Assembly (NCBI GenBank): GCA_045612365.1
Contig: JAZKYY010000009.1
Location: 1 to 61,110, forward strand
Reading direction: 5' to 3'
DNA length: 61,110 nt
From: RGIG9608 sp045612365
GTDB taxonomy: Bacteria > Bacteroidota > Bacteroidia > Bacteroidales > Paludibacteraceae
Shown here piece by piece: positions 8,800-18,499 of this stretch (positions are counted from its first letter, which is position 1; each line of letters starts with the position of its first letter). The translations under genes were made by a program, and so were the position numbers. The notes below the pieces were generated by a model, which was not told where the DNA came from, made no database searches, and worked only from the letters and a program-made list of their open reading frames with translations.

Positions 8800-9969
8800 T
8801 TAGTAAACCTTAACTTTTGCAGCAGCAGCTTTACACTTATCACGCAAAGCATCCAAATCGCTACCAAGTGGAGCATACGAAACCACAACGCCCATACGAC
8901 GATTTTTTCTGGTAGATGGTTTTCCAAAAATTCTTAAATAAGTGTTAGTTTCTCGACAAACCTCCTCCTCGCCACTATAACGAGGTGCCTCACTGCTTAC
9001 GATTTCTGAAAGTATCACTGCACTTGCGCCTATTCGCTCTTGGGTAATTTCAGGGATTGGCAATCCAAGTACAGCACGACAATGTAGTTCAAATTCATTC
9101 AAATTTTGAGTTCCGGCAAGAGTAACCATACCTGTATCGTGAGGTCGTGGAGAGAGTTCCGAAAAATAAACACCATTCTCATTGCTCAAGAAAAACTCAA
9201 CTCCCCAAATGCCTGCACCAGTAAGAGCCTCTGTGACTTTTGCAGCCATCTTTTGAGCTTCGAGCAAATGCTCCGGTTTCACAAGAGCAGGCTGAAAACT
9301 TTCTCTGTAATCGCCACTTATCTGCACATGTCCAATAGGCGGGCAAAACAGCGTAGGACCATTCTTCTGAGTAACTGTAAGAAGCGTAATTTCACTATCA
9401 AACTTGATAAACTCTTCAATAATCAGTTCCTTAATGTCGCCACGACTTCCTTCGCAACCATAAATCCAAGCTTGTTCCAAATCATCAGCAGATTTCACCA
9501 CGGATTGTCCTTTGCCAGAAGAACTCATCAATGGCTTCACAACGCAAGGAAAACCCACCTTTTCTGCAGCAACTTTTAATTCTTCCAAAGATTTTGCATA
9601 GAAATATTTGGCAGTTTTTAGGCCCAACTCCTTGGCTGCAAGATCACGAATTGCCTGACGATTCATAGTGTAATTAACAGCCTTTGCACTAGGAACAACC
9701 TGAATGCCTTTCGCCTCAAAATTGTATAACTTTTCCGTACGAATTGCTTCAATCTCGGGAACAATAATATCTGGTTGATGTTTTGCTACAGCTGCCTCAA
9801 GAGCATCTCCATCCAACATACTGAACACTTCAAATTCATCCGCCACTTGCATAGCAGGAGCGCCTGCGTACGAATCGCAAGCAACCACATATTGTCCTTT
9901 TCTTTTTGCAGAAATTACAAACTCTCTACCCAACTCTCCAGAACCTAACAATAAAATTTTTTTAGCCAT
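8800..9969 (-). CDS. purT: formate-dependent phosphoribosylglycinamide formyltransferase
   Basis: The 389-residue protein is full length for PurT, an ATP-grasp enzyme that formylates GAR with formate and ATP in purine synthesis. It begins with the Rossmann-like GSGELGREF (residues 8-16). The ATP-grasp segment includes VVKPLMSSSGKGQS (about 150-163). The metal-binding region contains WGVEFF and SELSPRPHDTG. It appears monocistronic, with a promoter at 10054-10061 on the minus strand. Confidence 0.97.
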   Translation of the reverse strand: MAKKILLLGSGELGREFVISAKRKGQYVVACDSYAGAPAMQVADEFEVFSMLDGDALEAAVAKHQPDIIVPEIEAIRTEKLYNFEAKGIQVVPSAKAVNYTMNRQAIRDLAAKELGLKTAKYFYAKSLEELKVAAEKVGFPCVVKPLMSSSGKGQSVVKSADDLEQAWIYGCEGSRGDIKELIIEEFIKFDSEITLLTVTQKNGPTLFCPPIGHVQISGDYRESFQPALVKPEHLLEAQKMAAKVTEALTGAGIWGVEFFLSNENGVYFSELSPRPHDTGMVTLAGTQNLNEFELHCRAVLGLPIPEITQERIGASAVILSEIVSSEAPRYSGEEEVCRETNTYLRIFGKPSTRKNRRMGVVVSYAPLGSDLDALRDKCKAAAAKVKVY

Positions 9970-10302
9970 ATACTCTCTTATAAAAACAAACAGATAACAA
10001 AACAGGCAAAAAGGTTATAAATACGACCCTATTTTTTGTTGCCTTAGATAGTACAAAGGTAACAATTTATTCAAATTAAACCCCTCAACCACCTGGCAGG
10101 TTTTAATCTAAAAGTTGTTTTTTATCACTTTCGAATAAACGTTTTAAGTTTTTTTCATTCTAAGTGTTAGATTATGGAGAAAAAGAAATAGTTGATGATA
10201 TTAAGGAAGATTAAGTTTTTACTGATATATATTCGGAAATAAATTTCTAATTTTGCCAAAGAAAATTATCGTAATATTTAAATAATAAAAAGGAGAGAAA
10301 AC
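9970..10302. promoter_or_regulatory. divergent promoter region between purT and skp
   Basis: For purT, the minus strand has TACCTTTG at 10054-10061. For skp, the plus strand has TAATTTTG at 10248-10255. Both match the Bacteroidetes -7 consensus TAnnTTTG. The rest of the 333 bases is AT-rich with no further feature seen. Confidence 0.6.
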
Positions 10303-10812
10303 ATGTTAAAAAAAAGTTTATTAGTAGCTATTATTCTTGGAGTTGCGTCTTTTGTTGTTAACGCACAAGAGGTAAAAATTGGTTACATCAACACCCAAGA
10401 GATAATGATGATGATGCCAGAAATTTCTGATCTTGAAAAACAATTGGCTGATTACAATGCTCAAAACGCAAAATATCTTCAAGATATGGATGCTGAAATT
10501 CGTACAAAATATGACAAGTACGAAAAAGAAAAAGCAACAATGAGCGAAAGCGTTCAAAAAATACAGGAAGAAGAATTGATGGAATTGCAACGTCGTTTGC
10601 AAAATGCATATCAAACTTTGCAAGCAGAAGCAGAAAAGAAACAACAAGAGTTGCTAAAACCAATTCAAGACAAATTGATAAACGCAATTGAAACTGTTGG
10701 TAAGAAAAACAACTTCTTGTACATCATGGAAGTTCAGGCCGGAATTCTTTATAAATCAGACAAAGCCATCAATGTTGGCCCAATGGTAAAAAAAGAATTA
10801 GGAATGGAATAA
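10303..10812 (+). CDS. OmpH/Skp family periplasmic chaperone
   Basis: The 169-residue protein has a signal peptide (residues 1-21, ending VNAQ) followed by the OmpH core: IGYINTQEIMMMMPE, a long charged helical region of about residues 45-115, and a C-terminal strand. Skp-type trimers hold unfolded outer-membrane proteins during transit across the periplasm. AAAGGAG lies a few bases before the start. A second family member follows after a terminator, so the two may be transcribed separately or with partial readthrough. Confidence 0.92.
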   Translation: MLKKSLLVAIILGVASFVVNAQEVKIGYINTQEIMMMMPEISDLEKQLADYNAQNAKYLQDMDAEIRTKYDKYEKEKATMSESVQKIQEEELMELQRRLQNAYQTLQAEAEKKQQELLKPIQDKLINAIETVGKKNNFLYIMEVQAGILYKSDKAINVGPMVKKELGME

Positions 10813-10831
10813 CATAATTCACAAACAAAAA

Positions 10832-10856
10832 AAAGGCTACACAAGTGTGGCCTTTT
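10832..10856 (+). terminator. terminator after the first skp gene
   Basis: AAAGGCTACAC, loop AA, GTGTGGCCTTT, then a T-rich tract, located 20 bases after the stop codon. The second skp starts only about 35 bases later. Confidence 0.75.
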
Positions 10857-10889
10857 ATTTATTGTAGAATAGTACCATTGAAGAAAAAC

Positions 10890-11441
10890 ATGTTGCAACA
10901 ATTGAAACAAATAATCCTACTTTGTACTTTTTTGTCACTATCAGTGAGTTTGTTTGCTCAAACCGATTCGGTCGGAATTGTGACAAGCACCATTAAAATC
11001 GGTTTTGTAAACCGCGATTCGTTGGTTTCTACGCACCCAAAAGTTGCCCAAATAGAAAATTCTTTGAAAGCCTTACAAGAAGATTTTAATAAAGAAGTAA
11101 AAAGAATGACCTCTGAGTACAACAAAAAAGTAAGAGATTATTTAGAAAAAAACTCTACTTTTTCCAAACCGATAAAACTTGCTCGCCAAGCAGAAATAAC
11201 GGAAGCCGAAAAAAGAATTGCTTTCTACAAACAACGTTTTGAAGAAGAATTTGCAAAAGAAAAAGATTCATTGATGATGCCCATTTTTCAAGAGGTAGAT
11301 TCGCTTATCAAAAACGTTTCAGAAGAACTAAAACTGACCGTTGTCATCAACAAAGAAGATCTTCTGTTTTTTTCTGCAGATTGCATCAATCTTCAACCCA
11401 TACTAAAACAAAAATTAGAGAACAATGCAACTCTCAAGTAA
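10890..11441 (+). CDS. second OmpH/Skp family periplasmic protein
   Basis: I chose ATG 10890 because it begins a good signal peptide (MLQQLKQ, a hydrophobic run, then LFAQ). The longer frame from GTG 10845 would start inside the terminator hairpin. The 183-residue product repeats the OmpH layout: IGFVNRDSLVSTHPK, a long charged helix, then a C-terminal strand. It overlaps murI by 17 bases. It is more diverged than the first copy and may serve different clients. Confidence 0.85.
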   Translation: MLQQLKQIILLCTFLSLSVSLFAQTDSVGIVTSTIKIGFVNRDSLVSTHPKVAQIENSLKALQEDFNKEVKRMTSEYNKKVRDYLEKNSTFSKPIKLARQAEITEAEKRIAFYKQRFEEEFAKEKDSLMMPIFQEVDSLIKNVSEELKLTVVINKEDLLFFSADCINLQPILKQKLENNATLK

Positions 11442-12261
11442 ACCTGCACCAATAGGAATTTTTGACTCTGGTTATGGCGGTTTAACCATTTTTGAACAAA
11501 TAAAAAAACACCTGCCTCAGTACGATTACATCTACTTAGGAGACAACGCAAGAGCTCCTTACGGCACTCGCTCGTTTGACGTGGTGTACACTTACACGCT
11601 ACAAAGCGTAAAAAAGTTGTTCGAGATGGGATGTCATCTTGTCATTTTGGCTTGCAACACAGCTTCGGCCAAAGCTTTACGTACTATACAACAAAATGAC
11701 TTAAACAAAATTGATTCAAGTAGAAGAGTTCTTGGAATCATCCGCCCAACTGCTGAAGTTGTAGGGAAACTTACTCAAAGCAAACATGTAGGACTTTTGG
11801 GTACAATTGGAACTATTCAGTCCGAATCTTACCCTATGGAAGTAGCAAAAATTTTCCCAGAAGTTGAGATTGTTGGACACGCATGTCCGATGTGGGTTCC
11901 TCTTATCGAGAACCAAGAACATCAATCAGAAGGAGCCGATTACTTTATTAAAAAAGAAATAGATGCTCTTATAGAAAAAGACAAAAACATAGACACGCTG
12001 ATATTGGGTTGTACACACTATCCACTTGTTCAAAACAAAATCGAACAGTTTTTACCCAATGGAATCAAGATTTTATCTCAAGGAGAAATAGTTGCTAAAA
12101 GTTTGCAAAATTATTTACAAAGACATACTGAAATAGAGCAAAAATGCTCAAAAAATGCGACTACAACGTTCTATACTACTGAGTCGCCCGAAAAATTCAG
12201 TACCTCTGCTTCTATTTTCTTACATAAAAACGTTAAAGCTAATCACATTAATATTGCATAA
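11425..12261 (+). CDS. murI: glutamate racemase
   Basis: The 278-residue enzyme makes D-glutamate for peptidoglycan. The family signature GIFDSGYGGLTIF lies at residues 9-21. The two catalytic cysteines are in ACNTAS (near residue 75) and GCTHYPL (near residue 195). Its start overlaps the upstream skp-like gene, so it is probably translationally coupled. The SulP transporter gene follows five bases after its stop. Confidence 0.97.
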   Translation: MQLSSKPAPIGIFDSGYGGLTIFEQIKKHLPQYDYIYLGDNARAPYGTRSFDVVYTYTLQSVKKLFEMGCHLVILACNTASAKALRTIQQNDLNKIDSSRRVLGIIRPTAEVVGKLTQSKHVGLLGTIGTIQSESYPMEVAKIFPEVEIVGHACPMWVPLIENQEHQSEGADYFIKKEIDALIEKDKNIDTLILGCTHYPLVQNKIEQFLPNGIKILSQGEIVAKSLQNYLQRHTEIEQKCSKNATTTFYTTESPEKFSTSASIFLHKNVKANHINIA

Positions 12262-12265
12262 AAAG

Positions 12266-13954
12266 ATGATATTTCAACCGAAACTATTTAGTACAATTAA
12301 AGATTATTCTAAAAAAACTTTTGTTGCCGATGCTATGGCAGGAATTATTGTCGGCATAGTGGCCATTCCACTTGCTATTGCTTTTGGTATCGCATCAGGA
12401 GTTGGCCCAACTGAAGGTCTCATTACCGCCATTATTGCAGGTTTTCTGATTTCCGTATTTGGAGGAAGCAAAGTGCAAATTGGAGGTCCAACAGGAGCTT
12501 TCATTATCATTGTTTACGGCATTATCCAACAATTTGGCATTAGTGGTTTGATGATTGCAACCATTATGGCAGGTATTTTACTTGTTATAATGGGATTTTG
12601 CAAATTGGGCAACATCATCAAATTTGTTCCATATCCCATTATTATTGGTTTTACAGGCGGTATTGCTATCACCATTTTCTCTACACAAATGAACGATTTG
12701 TTCGACTTTGGGATAAAAAACGTCCCTGCCGACTTTGTGCAAAAATGGATTTGTTATTTTCAAAATATTACACACATTAATTGGTGGGCTTTTGGTATTG
12801 GTATTTGTAGCATTTTAATCATTATTCTAACCCCAAAAGTATCAAAAAAGATTCCAGGTTCGCTTCTTGCAATTATTGTAATGACACTTGCTGTTTGGAT
12901 TTTGAAAAATTATTTTGGAGTAGAGAACATTAAAACAATTGGAGATTTATACGAACTTCCATCTGGATTTCCAGCGCCAAAGTTACCCGAACTTAATTTT
13001 ACCGACACGGCTAGTGCGGTAGCGCTTATACAAGCACTTTTCCCATCTGCATTCACAATAGCAATGTTAGGAGCAATAGAATCTCTACTCTCTGCTATGG
13101 TTGCCGATGGTGTAATTGGAGATCAGCACGACTCAAACACAGAGCTGATTGGACAAGGCGTTGCCAACATTGTAGTCCCATTTTTTGGTGGAATTCCAGC
13201 AACAGGAGCCATTGCTCGAACAATGACAAACATCAACAACGGAGGTAAAACTCCTATAGCAGGAGTGGTGCATGTTGTAGTGTTACTATTGGTATTATTA
13301 CTTTTGGGAGGTTTGGTAGGACTAATCCCAATGCCTTGTTTGGCAGGCGTATTGATAATGGTAGCCTACAACATGAGTGGTTGGAAAACATTTATCTCAC
13401 TAGCAAAAAATCCAAAATCGGACTTTGCTATTTTGTTAGTAACCTTCTTCCTAACAATTTTGTTTGATTTAACTATTGCCATTGAGATAGGTCTGCTACT
13501 AGCTGTTGTTTTGTTCCTAAAACGTACAAGCGAGTCAGTAAAAATACGCACATTCCACAATGAAATTGACCCAAGCAACGAAACTGACGTCTTTATTCAC
13601 GAAGAAAAACTCATCATTCCTAAAGGAATTGAAGTATACGAAATCGATGGTCCGTACTTCTTTGGTATAGCCAATAAGTTCGACGAGATAATGAAAACCG
13701 TCGGTGAAAATCCTAGAGTACGCATTATTCGTATGCGTAAAGTTCCATTTATTGATTCAACAGGTTTGCACAACTTAGAAACACTTTGTTTAGCATCACG
13801 CAAAAACAACATTCAGATTGTTCTTTCAGGAGTTAAACCCCAAGTTTATAAAACACTTGAAAAGTCTGGTTTTACAAATCTTCTAGGCAAAGAAAACATT
13901 TGTAGCAATATCAATATTGCACTTGAACAAGCAAAAGCTTTGAATGATAAATAA
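12266..13954 (+). CDS. SulP family anion transporter with STAS domain
   Basis: The start at ATG 12266 lies just after the murI stop; the upstream extension only reads murI in another frame. The product is 562 residues. About ten to twelve hydrophobic segments fill residues 1-420, with the SulP signature region FGGSKVQIGGPTGAF near residue 70 and GGIPATGAIART near residue 305. A C-terminal STAS domain (about 440-555) includes RMRKVPFIDSTGLHNLE. SulP proteins carry sulfate, bicarbonate or other anions across the inner membrane; the substrate cannot be named here. Confidence 0.93.
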   Translation: MIFQPKLFSTIKDYSKKTFVADAMAGIIVGIVAIPLAIAFGIASGVGPTEGLITAIIAGFLISVFGGSKVQIGGPTGAFIIIVYGIIQQFGISGLMIATIMAGILLVIMGFCKLGNIIKFVPYPIIIGFTGGIAITIFSTQMNDLFDFGIKNVPADFVQKWICYFQNITHINWWAFGIGICSILIIILTPKVSKKIPGSLLAIIVMTLAVWILKNYFGVENIKTIGDLYELPSGFPAPKLPELNFTDTASAVALIQALFPSAFTIAMLGAIESLLSAMVADGVIGDQHDSNTELIGQGVANIVVPFFGGIPATGAIARTMTNINNGGKTPIAGVVHVVVLLLVLLLLGGLVGLIPMPCLAGVLIMVAYNMSGWKTFISLAKNPKSDFAILLVTFFLTILFDLTIAIEIGLLLAVVLFLKRTSESVKIRTFHNEIDPSNETDVFIHEEKLIIPKGIEVYEIDGPYFFGIANKFDEIMKTVGENPRVRIIRMRKVPFIDSTGLHNLETLCLASRKNNIQIVLSGVKPQVYKTLEKSGFTNLLGKENICSNINIALEQAKALNDK

Positions 13955-13976
13955 AGGAATTATTTCTTTCTCATCA

Positions 13977-14015
13977 TAAAAAAAAAGAGGGTTCTCAATG
14001 TGAGAGCCCTCTTTT
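13977..14015. terminator. bidirectional terminator between sulP and htpG
   Basis: GAGGGTTCTCA, loop ATG, TGAGAGCCCTC, with A-rich DNA on the left and T-rich DNA on the right. It serves the two convergent genes. Confidence 0.9.
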
Positions 14016-14036
14016 CTCTTTTATAATTTTTTTGTT

Positions 14037-16100
14037 TTATTTTATAATTTCTATACTACGTTTAACAAATTGTGCCAACGCCTCTCCTTTCAACATATTG
14101 TTAGAAAGTAATGCCAAGTCAACAAGTTGACGAACAACTTTTTCTTCAGAAGCAAAATTCTCCAAAACAGACTTCTTCTCAGCAGAAAGTTTAGCTACCT
14201 TATCTTCAATTTGAGCAATTTCTTCTTTTTCTGGAATAGGAATTTCCTTATCTTTTTTGTCCTTATGACTTTCTTTGAGAGCAGAACGACGTGCCTCAAG
14301 CTCTGCAATTTGAGCCAAAATAGGAGAAGTTTTTTCTCCGCAAGCAGATTCTTCTTTTTTCAAGATTGATTCAACCAACGGATGCGCAGAATTGATAACC
14401 ATATTGAAACTATCTGGCATTTCTCCATAAAAATTCATCATGCCACCACCCTGCACTGCAGTCATATCTTTCATTCGACGCATAAATTCATTCTGCGTAA
14501 GAACAATAGGTTGGGCCGAAGTTCCTAGATTTTCGAACGTAACAATAAATTCTGCTTTTTCAACCGTTGGAAGTTGCGATGAAAAAATCGTTGTCAAACA
14601 ACTGCGTTGCTCATCTGAGAAAGCGACTTTTTCTGCATCCGATTTTACAATAAGTTTTTCAACCACATCGGCATCTACGCGCACAAAACGAGTTTTTTCA
14701 AACTTCTGTTCCAATTGGTTGATCCAATGTACGTCGAGTTGACCATCGAGCAAAATAACGTCATAACCTTTATTTTTTGCCGCTTCTATATACGAATGCT
14801 GAGCTTCGGCATCGTTAGAGTAAAGATAAATAAGCGTATCATCTTTATCCTTTTGGTTCAGTTCTACAAGCTGTTTGTATTCCTCAAATGTAAAGTACTT
14901 TCCTTCTACATTTTTCAATAAAACAAAGTTTTTGGCTCTATCATAGAATTTCTCATCGGAAAGCATTCCATAAACAATAAATAGACGCAAACTATCCCAT
15001 TTTTCTTCGAATTGTGAACGATTGTTTTTGAAAATATCATTCAAACTATCAGCAACTTTTTTTGTAATGTGGTTAGATATTTTCTTCACATTTTGATCAC
15101 TTTGCAAATAACTTCGACTCACGTTTAGAGGAATGTCTGGAGAATCTATAACACCATGCAATAGCGTTAAAAAGTCGGGAACAATACCTTCTACCGAATC
15201 AGTTACAAACACCTGATTACAATAAAGTTGAATCTTATTTTTTTGCAAATCAAGATTGCTCTTCACTTTAGGGAAATAAAGTATACCTGTCAAATTGAAC
15301 GGATAATCCACATTCAAATGAATATGAAAAAGCGGATCCGAGGAGTAAGGATAAAGTTCTTGATAAAAGTTCTTATAATCTTCTTCTTGTAAATCAGATG
15401 GTTTGCGAGTCCAAGCAGGATTCACGTTGTTGATTACATTGTCTTCTGTAGTTTCAACTTCTTTTCCATCTTTCCATTCTTTTTTCTTCCCTAAAACAAT
15501 AGGTATTGGCAAAAACTTGCAGTATTTCTTCAAAAGTCCTTCTATACGAGCTGTTTCAAGAAAATCTTTATTCTCGTCATCGATGTGCAAAACAATATCT
15601 GTTCCACGTTCTGATTTTTCACAAGCTTCAAGAACGTATTCTGGATTTCCATCACACGACCAATGCATTGCTTGAGCATCTTCTTTATGCGATTTGGTGA
15701 ATATTTCTACCTTTTTGGAAACCATAAACGAAGAGTAGAAACCTAAACCAAAATGACCAATAATTGCATTTGCATCATTTTTATATTTTTCCAAAAACTC
15801 CTCAGCTCCAGAAAAAGCAATTTGATTGATATACTTATCTATTTCTTCCGAAGTCATACCAACTCCTTTATCTCTAATGGTGAGAGTTCCTGCTTTTGAG
15901 TCTATAATCACTTCAACTTTCAAATCGCTGATTTCGCCTTTGAATTCGCCTACAGACGAAAGTGTTTTAAGTTTTTGAGTTGCATCTACAGCATTTGAAA
16001 TCAATTCGCGAAGAAAAATTTCGTGATCGCTGTACAAAAATTTCTTAATTACGGGGAAGATATTTTCCGAGGTCACCCCGATATTTCCTTTCTGTGTCAT
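14037..16100 (-). CDS. htpG: molecular chaperone HtpG (Hsp90)
   Basis: The 687-residue protein has the Hsp90 layout. The GHKL ATPase domain carries ELISNAVDA (residues 34-42), IRDKGVGMT and GHFGLGFYSSFMV. A middle domain includes the conserved NVSRSYLQ, and a C-terminal dimerisation domain follows. It lacks the EEVD tail of eukaryotic Hsp90, as expected for HtpG. The long lysine/glutamate-rich segment near residues 590-640 is typical of Bacteroidetes members. It stands alone and converges on sulP. Confidence 0.98.
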   Translation of the reverse strand: MTQKGNIGVTSENIFPVIKKFLYSDHEIFLRELISNAVDATQKLKTLSSVGEFKGEISDLKVEVIIDSKAGTLTIRDKGVGMTSEEIDKYINQIAFSGAEEFLEKYKNDANAIIGHFGLGFYSSFMVSKKVEIFTKSHKEDAQAMHWSCDGNPEYVLEACEKSERGTDIVLHIDDENKDFLETARIEGLLKKYCKFLPIPIVLGKKKEWKDGKEVETTEDNVINNVNPAWTRKPSDLQEEDYKNFYQELYPYSSDPLFHIHLNVDYPFNLTGILYFPKVKSNLDLQKNKIQLYCNQVFVTDSVEGIVPDFLTLLHGVIDSPDIPLNVSRSYLQSDQNVKKISNHITKKVADSLNDIFKNNRSQFEEKWDSLRLFIVYGMLSDEKFYDRAKNFVLLKNVEGKYFTFEEYKQLVELNQKDKDDTLIYLYSNDAEAQHSYIEAAKNKGYDVILLDGQLDVHWINQLEQKFEKTRFVRVDADVVEKLIVKSDAEKVAFSDEQRSCLTTIFSSQLPTVEKAEFIVTFENLGTSAQPIVLTQNEFMRRMKDMTAVQGGGMMNFYGEMPDSFNMVINSAHPLVESILKKEESACGEKTSPILAQIAELEARRSALKESHKDKKDKEIPIPEKEEIAQIEDKVAKLSAEKKSVLENFASEEKVVRQLVDLALLSNNMLKGEALAQFVKRSIEIIK

Positions 16101-16146
16101 AATTTATTAATGTTATTAAAGTTCTTTTTCTGAACCTTTATTTTGC

Positions 16147-16186
16147 AAAAAAAATGCCAATTTGCAACTTCAAGACAAATTGGCAG
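16147..16186 (-). terminator. terminator after the SIMPL-domain gene
   Basis: Minus-strand TGCCAATTTG, an 11-base loop, CAAATTGGCA, then eight T. It lies just past the stop at 16203. Confidence 0.88.
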
Positions 16187-16202
16187 TGTTTTATATCTTT
16201 TT

Positions 16203-16889
16203 TTATTTAATCTCAAACCTTACCAGCACCGTAGCCGAAACTTTTATCGGATCAAAATCCAACACTGGCATTGCCGATTCTTCTACCATATCTGCCGCCT
16301 TACTCCGATAAGACATCATCACATTTCGCGGAGCAGAATAACTTGTTCCGCTCTCGTTAATATAAATGGCACTACCTGCCTTCTGCCCTACTGCTTCGGC
16401 AAGTTCCGACGCTTTTTTCGCTGCGTTTTTCATAGCTTCGATTCGCACCTCGCTTTTGCAATTCTCAATTTCGGAATACTCCAAACGCTCTATATCAAAA
16501 TTAGAAAAACCTGCTACATCCAAGTTTTTTATAACCAACATCAGCGTTTTTGTATCGTGGAGCAAAAGCGAATATTCTTGTTCTACATTTGCTTTTCGGC
16601 GAAGATATTTCTTTGTAAAATCACTTGACAAATCTTTCAGTTTCAACGATTTTTCCACATTTACTCCTGACTTTTTCAGCACCGAAGCCAAATCATTTTC
16701 GAGTTCGGTAAGAGTACGATTTTTGTAATCACCCTCGTTGAGTACTATTTTCAAATAAATATTGTCGGGTACAACTTCCTTTTTTGCATCGGCAGTTACT
16801 TCGATATAATGTTCATTTATTACAACATAATTTTCGGCAAAAACCGCTGTGCTAAAAGCAACCAAAACCACTAAAACTAATTTTCTCAT
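16203..16889 (-). CDS. SIMPL-domain (DUF541) periplasmic protein
   Basis: The 228-residue protein has a signal peptide (MRKLVLVV to about VFAE), then ITVTGEA-like strand motifs here read as IEVTADAKKEVVPD. A central RIEAMKNAAKKASELAEAVGQKAG helix and a C-terminal VSATVLVRFEI strand are hallmarks of the SIMPL/DUF541 fold. Family members are envelope proteins of poorly defined role, linked in E. coli YggE to oxidative stress. It is monocistronic. Confidence 0.85.
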   Translation of the reverse strand: MRKLVLVVLVAFSTAVFAENYVVINEHYIEVTADAKKEVVPDNIYLKIVLNEGDYKNRTLTELENDLASVLKKSGVNVEKSLKLKDLSSDFTKKYLRRKANVEQEYSLLLHDTKTLMLVIKNLDVAGFSNFDIERLEYSEIENCKSEVRIEAMKNAAKKASELAEAVGQKAGSAIYINESGTSYSAPRNVMMSYRSKAADMVEESAMPVLDFDPIKVSATVLVRFEIK

Positions 16890-17196
16890 AATTCTCTACG
16901 TTTAAAAATTCATTCTTCATTATGACTGACAAAAAAAGCAAAAGTTTAAAATCCATTTTTCGGCAAAACTTGTTACTTTTGTGTTGCCTTGAGCGATTTG
17001 CTTTTGGCAGATATATTTGTAGAAGCGTTTAGTTTTTTCTTTCGATTAAAAATCGGCAAAATTTTCACAGAATAGAAAGAAAAACAATCCGGACGACTCG
17101 CATAGTTTGTATTCCGATACAAACTTGCCCGGAAGATTGTTTATTTCTATTTGGACCGAAATTAAAAGATTTACTATAGTGACATAATGGATATTA
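16890..17196. other. intergenic region with a long stem-loop
   Basis: No gene is seen. From 17080 to 17144 there is a large imperfect hairpin. The outer arms AAACAATC and GATTGTTT enclose CCGG/CCGG and an inner AGTTTGTAT/ATACAAACT stem. On the minus strand it ends in T-rich DNA, so it probably terminates the upstream pair of genes (17197-18495). Confidence 0.6.
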
Positions 17197-17619
17197 TTAA
17201 TACTGATTAACTGATACTAATTCCCCATTTACAAACTTTATTGTAAAAATAGTTTGTTCATAACCATATCCACTTTTAACTTTATATTCCCACGTTTCAT
17301 GAACCTCATCGTTGAAATCCCAAACATCAACATCAGTCGATTGCGGGTATCCCATCAAAATCTGCACAGAATCTTTTGACATATAAGTATGCAATCTTAC
17401 AACCCCTTTTTTTGTTGTAAGGTCAAAAAATTGAATATTTTTCTGACTTTTCTCTTCAGTTTCTTCATCTTCAAACAGTTGCTTCATTTGTTGTAAAAAC
17501 GAAACTTGTACCTCTTCTGTTTTCTCTTCTTCCGTTTTTTCTTCTTCTATTTTTTGTACCAAATAAAAACAAAGAACTCCAAGCACAAAACCAATTGCTA
17601 TTTTAAGAAACGTATTCAT
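17197..17619 (-). CDS. membrane-anchored protein with BamE/SmpA-like C-terminal domain
   Basis: The 140-residue protein has one N-terminal membrane segment (about 4-21), an acidic, highly charged spacer (24-60) and a C-terminal globular part. There, SVQILMGYPQSTD followed by ETWEYKV and a final FVNGELVSV resembles the SmpA/BamE fold, where a small helix sets a GxP turn before beta strands. The family call is from motif shape only. It lies six bases after the stop of the next gene, which carries a related domain, so the two probably act together in the envelope. Confidence 0.55.
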   Translation of the reverse strand: MNTFLKIAIGFVLGVLCFYLVQKIEEEKTEEEKTEEVQVSFLQQMKQLFEDEETEEKSQKNIQFFDLTTKKGVVRLHTYMSKDSVQILMGYPQSTDVDVWDFNDEVHETWEYKVKSGYGYEQTIFTIKFVNGELVSVNQY

Positions 17620-17625
17620 AATCTT

Positions 17626-18495
17626 TTATTTTAATACATTAGTAGATGATCTTAAATAAATAGGATCTGTTACATATGCTCCTTTTAAAACGATAGAATT
17701 ATATAGATCAGAACCACCATCACTCATCAATATCCATATTTTACCATAATTCAATTTATCATAATCAATACTACGAGGTTTTCCACAAACACTAATAAGT
17801 TCTGAATAAGTCATACCTATTCTTGCGTTTTTTAGCACTACATCAGATGATTTTTTTATGCGTTGTTCTATTTTTTGAACTTCCGAAAGTATTTGTTGCT
17901 CTTGCTGTTGATAATTACCAAGTTTGGTTTGTAAATCTTGTAACTGCTTTTTCAAAGTTTCAACTTTTTCCTCTTGTTGCTTTACTTGCAAAGCTTGCTC
18001 ATCGTATTTTGTTTGTAAAGCCTTCACCTCTTCATTTTTTTGCAAAGAAATAGATTGAGTTGTAGTTAACAAAACACGCAAACTATCAATCACAACATCT
18101 GCTTTTCGTTTTTCAAGCGAAGCATTTATTTTTCGTGCAACATCAGTCGGGTCAGCCTCTATTTCTGCTTTTATATAATATTGAATACCATTCCAATTTT
18201 CTTCTAAAATCTTTGTTTCTGTAATACCTGCACTCAACGATTTTATTTCGTTCTGAAAAAAATCTTTTGACACATCGCCATTTTTATCTTCAGTTATATA
18301 ATTGGTATAACTTTCCATATAAACGCCAAGTTCTTCTAACAAAAGTCGTTTTACTTCCGACAATGCTTTTGTTCGTGCCGTAATTTTACTGTCCGACTCA
18401 CTTGCCTGATAATAATATTCACGAATAAACACTTTATTATCAGCGAACAAATACACTGATAATAAACAAAATAATGCTACAAAAAGATTTTTCAT
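17626..18495 (-). CDS. periplasmic coiled-coil protein with BamE/SmpA-like C-terminal motif
   Basis: I chose ATG 18495 because it begins a clean signal peptide (MKNLFVALFCLL...YLFA); the earlier ATG overlaps aspS. The 289-residue product has a compact N-terminal part (about 20-130), with a segment of alternating strands. A strong coiled coil rich in Q, K and E follows (about 140-215). The last 70 residues hold GMTYSELISVCGKPRS and YGKIWILM, a SmpA/OmlA-like pattern. It starts just five bases past the aspS stop and so may be co-transcribed with it. Function unknown; an envelope assembly role is a guess. Confidence 0.6.
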   Translation of the reverse strand: MKNLFVALFCLLSVYLFADNKVFIREYYYQASESDSKITARTKALSEVKRLLLEELGVYMESYTNYITEDKNGDVSKDFFQNEIKSLSAGITETKILEENWNGIQYYIKAEIEADPTDVARKINASLEKRKADVVIDSLRVLLTTTQSISLQKNEEVKALQTKYDEQALQVKQQEEKVETLKKQLQDLQTKLGNYQQQEQQILSEVQKIEQRIKKSSDVVLKNARIGMTYSELISVCGKPRSIDYDKLNYGKIWILMSDGGSDLYNSIVLKGAYVTDPIYLRSSTNVLK

Positions 18496-18499
18496 GCTC

